Shown in pieces: positions 62,855 through 64,000 of a stretch of DNA of 64,000 nt (positions within the stretch are counted from its first letter, which is position 1; each line of letters begins with the position of its first letter). This DNA comes from Hyparrhenia diplandra (lineage: Eukaryota; Streptophyta; Magnoliopsida; Poales; Poaceae), in assembly GCA_015847255.1 (NCBI GenBank), contig JADLZK010010433.1:186001-250000 (forward strand), in the 5' to 3' direction. Under the pieces are notes generated by a model, which saw only the letters and a list, made by a program, of their open reading frames with translations, was not told where the DNA came from and did no database searches. The position numbers were made by a program, and so were the translations under genes.

Positions 62855-64000
62855 TGGAGAGCGGGCTCGCTTTCGCCCTAGACTTTTGTCTTTTATTTTC
62901 TCTCTTTTCTTTTTCTTTCTCTTTTTTTTTTTTAAAGATGTGGGCTCTACTAGCCCTCGGACACTTGTCCATTTTTCATCTCATTTTTTTTTTAGCATAG
63001 CCCAAAAACATTTCTCTTTTTTTTTAAAGCATAGATTCCCGGATGTCAAGTTTCTCTTTTGGACGAAGTCATAGCAAATCCATTTGTACCATATCATATT
63101 TGGCAACAACTTAGACTAGATAGAGCATATGCAACCCACATGAATCGGGTTTTTCAGGGATGAGTTTTAGAATTAGCCACTAAACCCAAACTTTAGAGAA
63201 CTTGAATTATAAACTAGGCACGAGGCAAAGCATAAGACAGAGCAACTATTCATCATTTCAACAAGGGACTAGGACTAAACATTTTTATAGCTCATATATA
63301 TAAGCATTAAGGCACAAAGAAGAGCTACTTATTCTATTTTTGGATTTTTTTTTTCAATGCAATATTGCTGAAATGTAAACATGCTAAAATAAAATAAAAT
63401 TTGATGGAATTAAATATGCAATGCAATGATACCTCGGGGGTCCTCCCAAGCTATCTGGAGGCCTATTGATCGGGATCGAAGCCTTGGTACCTCGAATGCT
63501 TCCTCGTCTTGGTGCGAGTAGCCATGTTGGACTCCAATTGGGTCCATCTCTGTGACTCTCTTTGCTCCCGGTTCTGCTGCCCTTTATGCGGTATTTTGCA
63601 CATGGGTATTGAGCGTGTGCTCAATGTTCCTAGTGCGGACGTCGAGGTCTTTGAATTTGGACAGATAGCCTCCACCCCTTGTGGTGGTTGCCGTCTTGGC
63701 GGCGGGGGCATATCGTCGGAGCTGTCGTCAAAGTCAAATCTGTTGGCCCTCCATCTTCTTTGCATCTCCTTCGGAGCCACTCGATGGTGTCGGTGCCGAG
63801 GCGGCGGCTCCCACCTAGGATCATACCCGGGTATTACCCCAGGGGTCCCCATAGGGGTGAGGCCATCTTTGCTGGAACATTGGTGTAGGGGGGTGGGCGA
63901 TCTTTGTGGCGTGAAGTAGGGCTCGTGGGAGGAGGATCCGACCTCCGGTCTCCTAATCGCTGCGTGAAGAAGGCGATGGGGGTATCTTTCTGCGCAAGCT
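62439..64000 (-). mobile_element. Internal region of gypsy retrotransposon (cut by window edge)
   Basis: It continues from the polypurine tract. The minus-strand frame 63852-63463 (MGTPGVIPGYDPRWEPPPRH start, MATRTKTRKHSRYQGFDPDQ end) is a Pro/Arg-rich protein, followed by tagcttgggaggacccccgag spacer. No protease, RT or integrase motif is inside the window. 63000-63460 is non-coding spacer. Confidence 0.6.
62755..62850. repeat. (TA)n microsatellite, about 48 units
   Basis: An uninterrupted TA run of about 96 bases. ORFs of alternating Tyr-Ile through it are artefacts. Confidence 0.97.

Noticed and set aside
62743..63000. Open frames through the TA run (alternating Tyr-Ile)
   Set aside because: Artefact of the (TA)n microsatellite.

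Overview
This window is nuclear DNA from a grass (Poaceae). The signs are DUF674 genes of the type that sits in tandem clusters in grasses, Au-like tRNA-derived SINEs, Stowaway MITEs with CTCCCTCCGT ends, CACTA elements ending in CACTA/TAGTG, a solo LTR of the BARE/Angela type (starts TGTTGGGAATATGCCC), and L1-type LINEs with DUF4283-like ORF1 proteins. I cannot fix the genus. No rRNA, tRNA, organellar or bacterial sequence was seen.

The only host gene family I can support is DUF674, with five loci. Two lie on the + strand: locus 1 at 2962-3765 (two frameshifts) and locus 2 at 9035-9964 (one frameshift late in exon 1). Three lie on the - strand: locus 3 at 16497-14720 (frameshift, damaged TATA), locus 4 at 38106-34970 (open, 232 aa) and locus 5 at 53064-52252 (open, 236 aa). 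All share one design: a long exon 1 beginning near MKLLIDT/LKLxIDP, a phase-0 intron after a Glu near the end of the VGxxE/GYxE block, and a short exon 2 with the core EILKxSLQSKTVLTDVF. The biochemical function of DUF674 is not known to me.

Layout. 0-2.6 kb: CACTA end and a DUF4283 retro-gene cut by a solo copia LTR. 2.9-3.8 kb: DUF674-1. 4-9 kb: MITEs, a SINE, a LINE tail and two tiny poly(A) insertions. 9-10 kb: DUF674-2. 10.5-13.2 kb: CACTA, Stowaway, SINE and MITE remains. 13.4-17.6 kb: duplicated block A with DUF674-3. 17.65-29.86 kb: one LINE carrying a 4.5-kb hAT transposon inside ORF1. 30-32 kb: MITEs and an 800-bp retroposed element. 32.2-38.6 kb: duplicated block B with DUF674-4, a solo LTR and a CACTA element. 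39-50 kb: further decayed copies of the same flanking sequence, split by PIF, Stowaway, hAT, CACTA, LINE and LTR insertions. 50-57 kb: DUF674-5 and a tandemly duplicated upstream region with hAT and LINE insertions. 57-59.3 kb: a LINE tail, a gene fragment of an EFL1-like GTPase, and another TIR element. 59.5-64 kb: LTR retrotransposon sequence on the - strand, cut by the window edge.

The flanking sequence of the DUF674 genes was duplicated several times before most insertions. As a result many insertions have an empty paralogous site elsewhere in the window. This lets target-site duplications and relative ages be read directly, and most element boundaries below rest on that.
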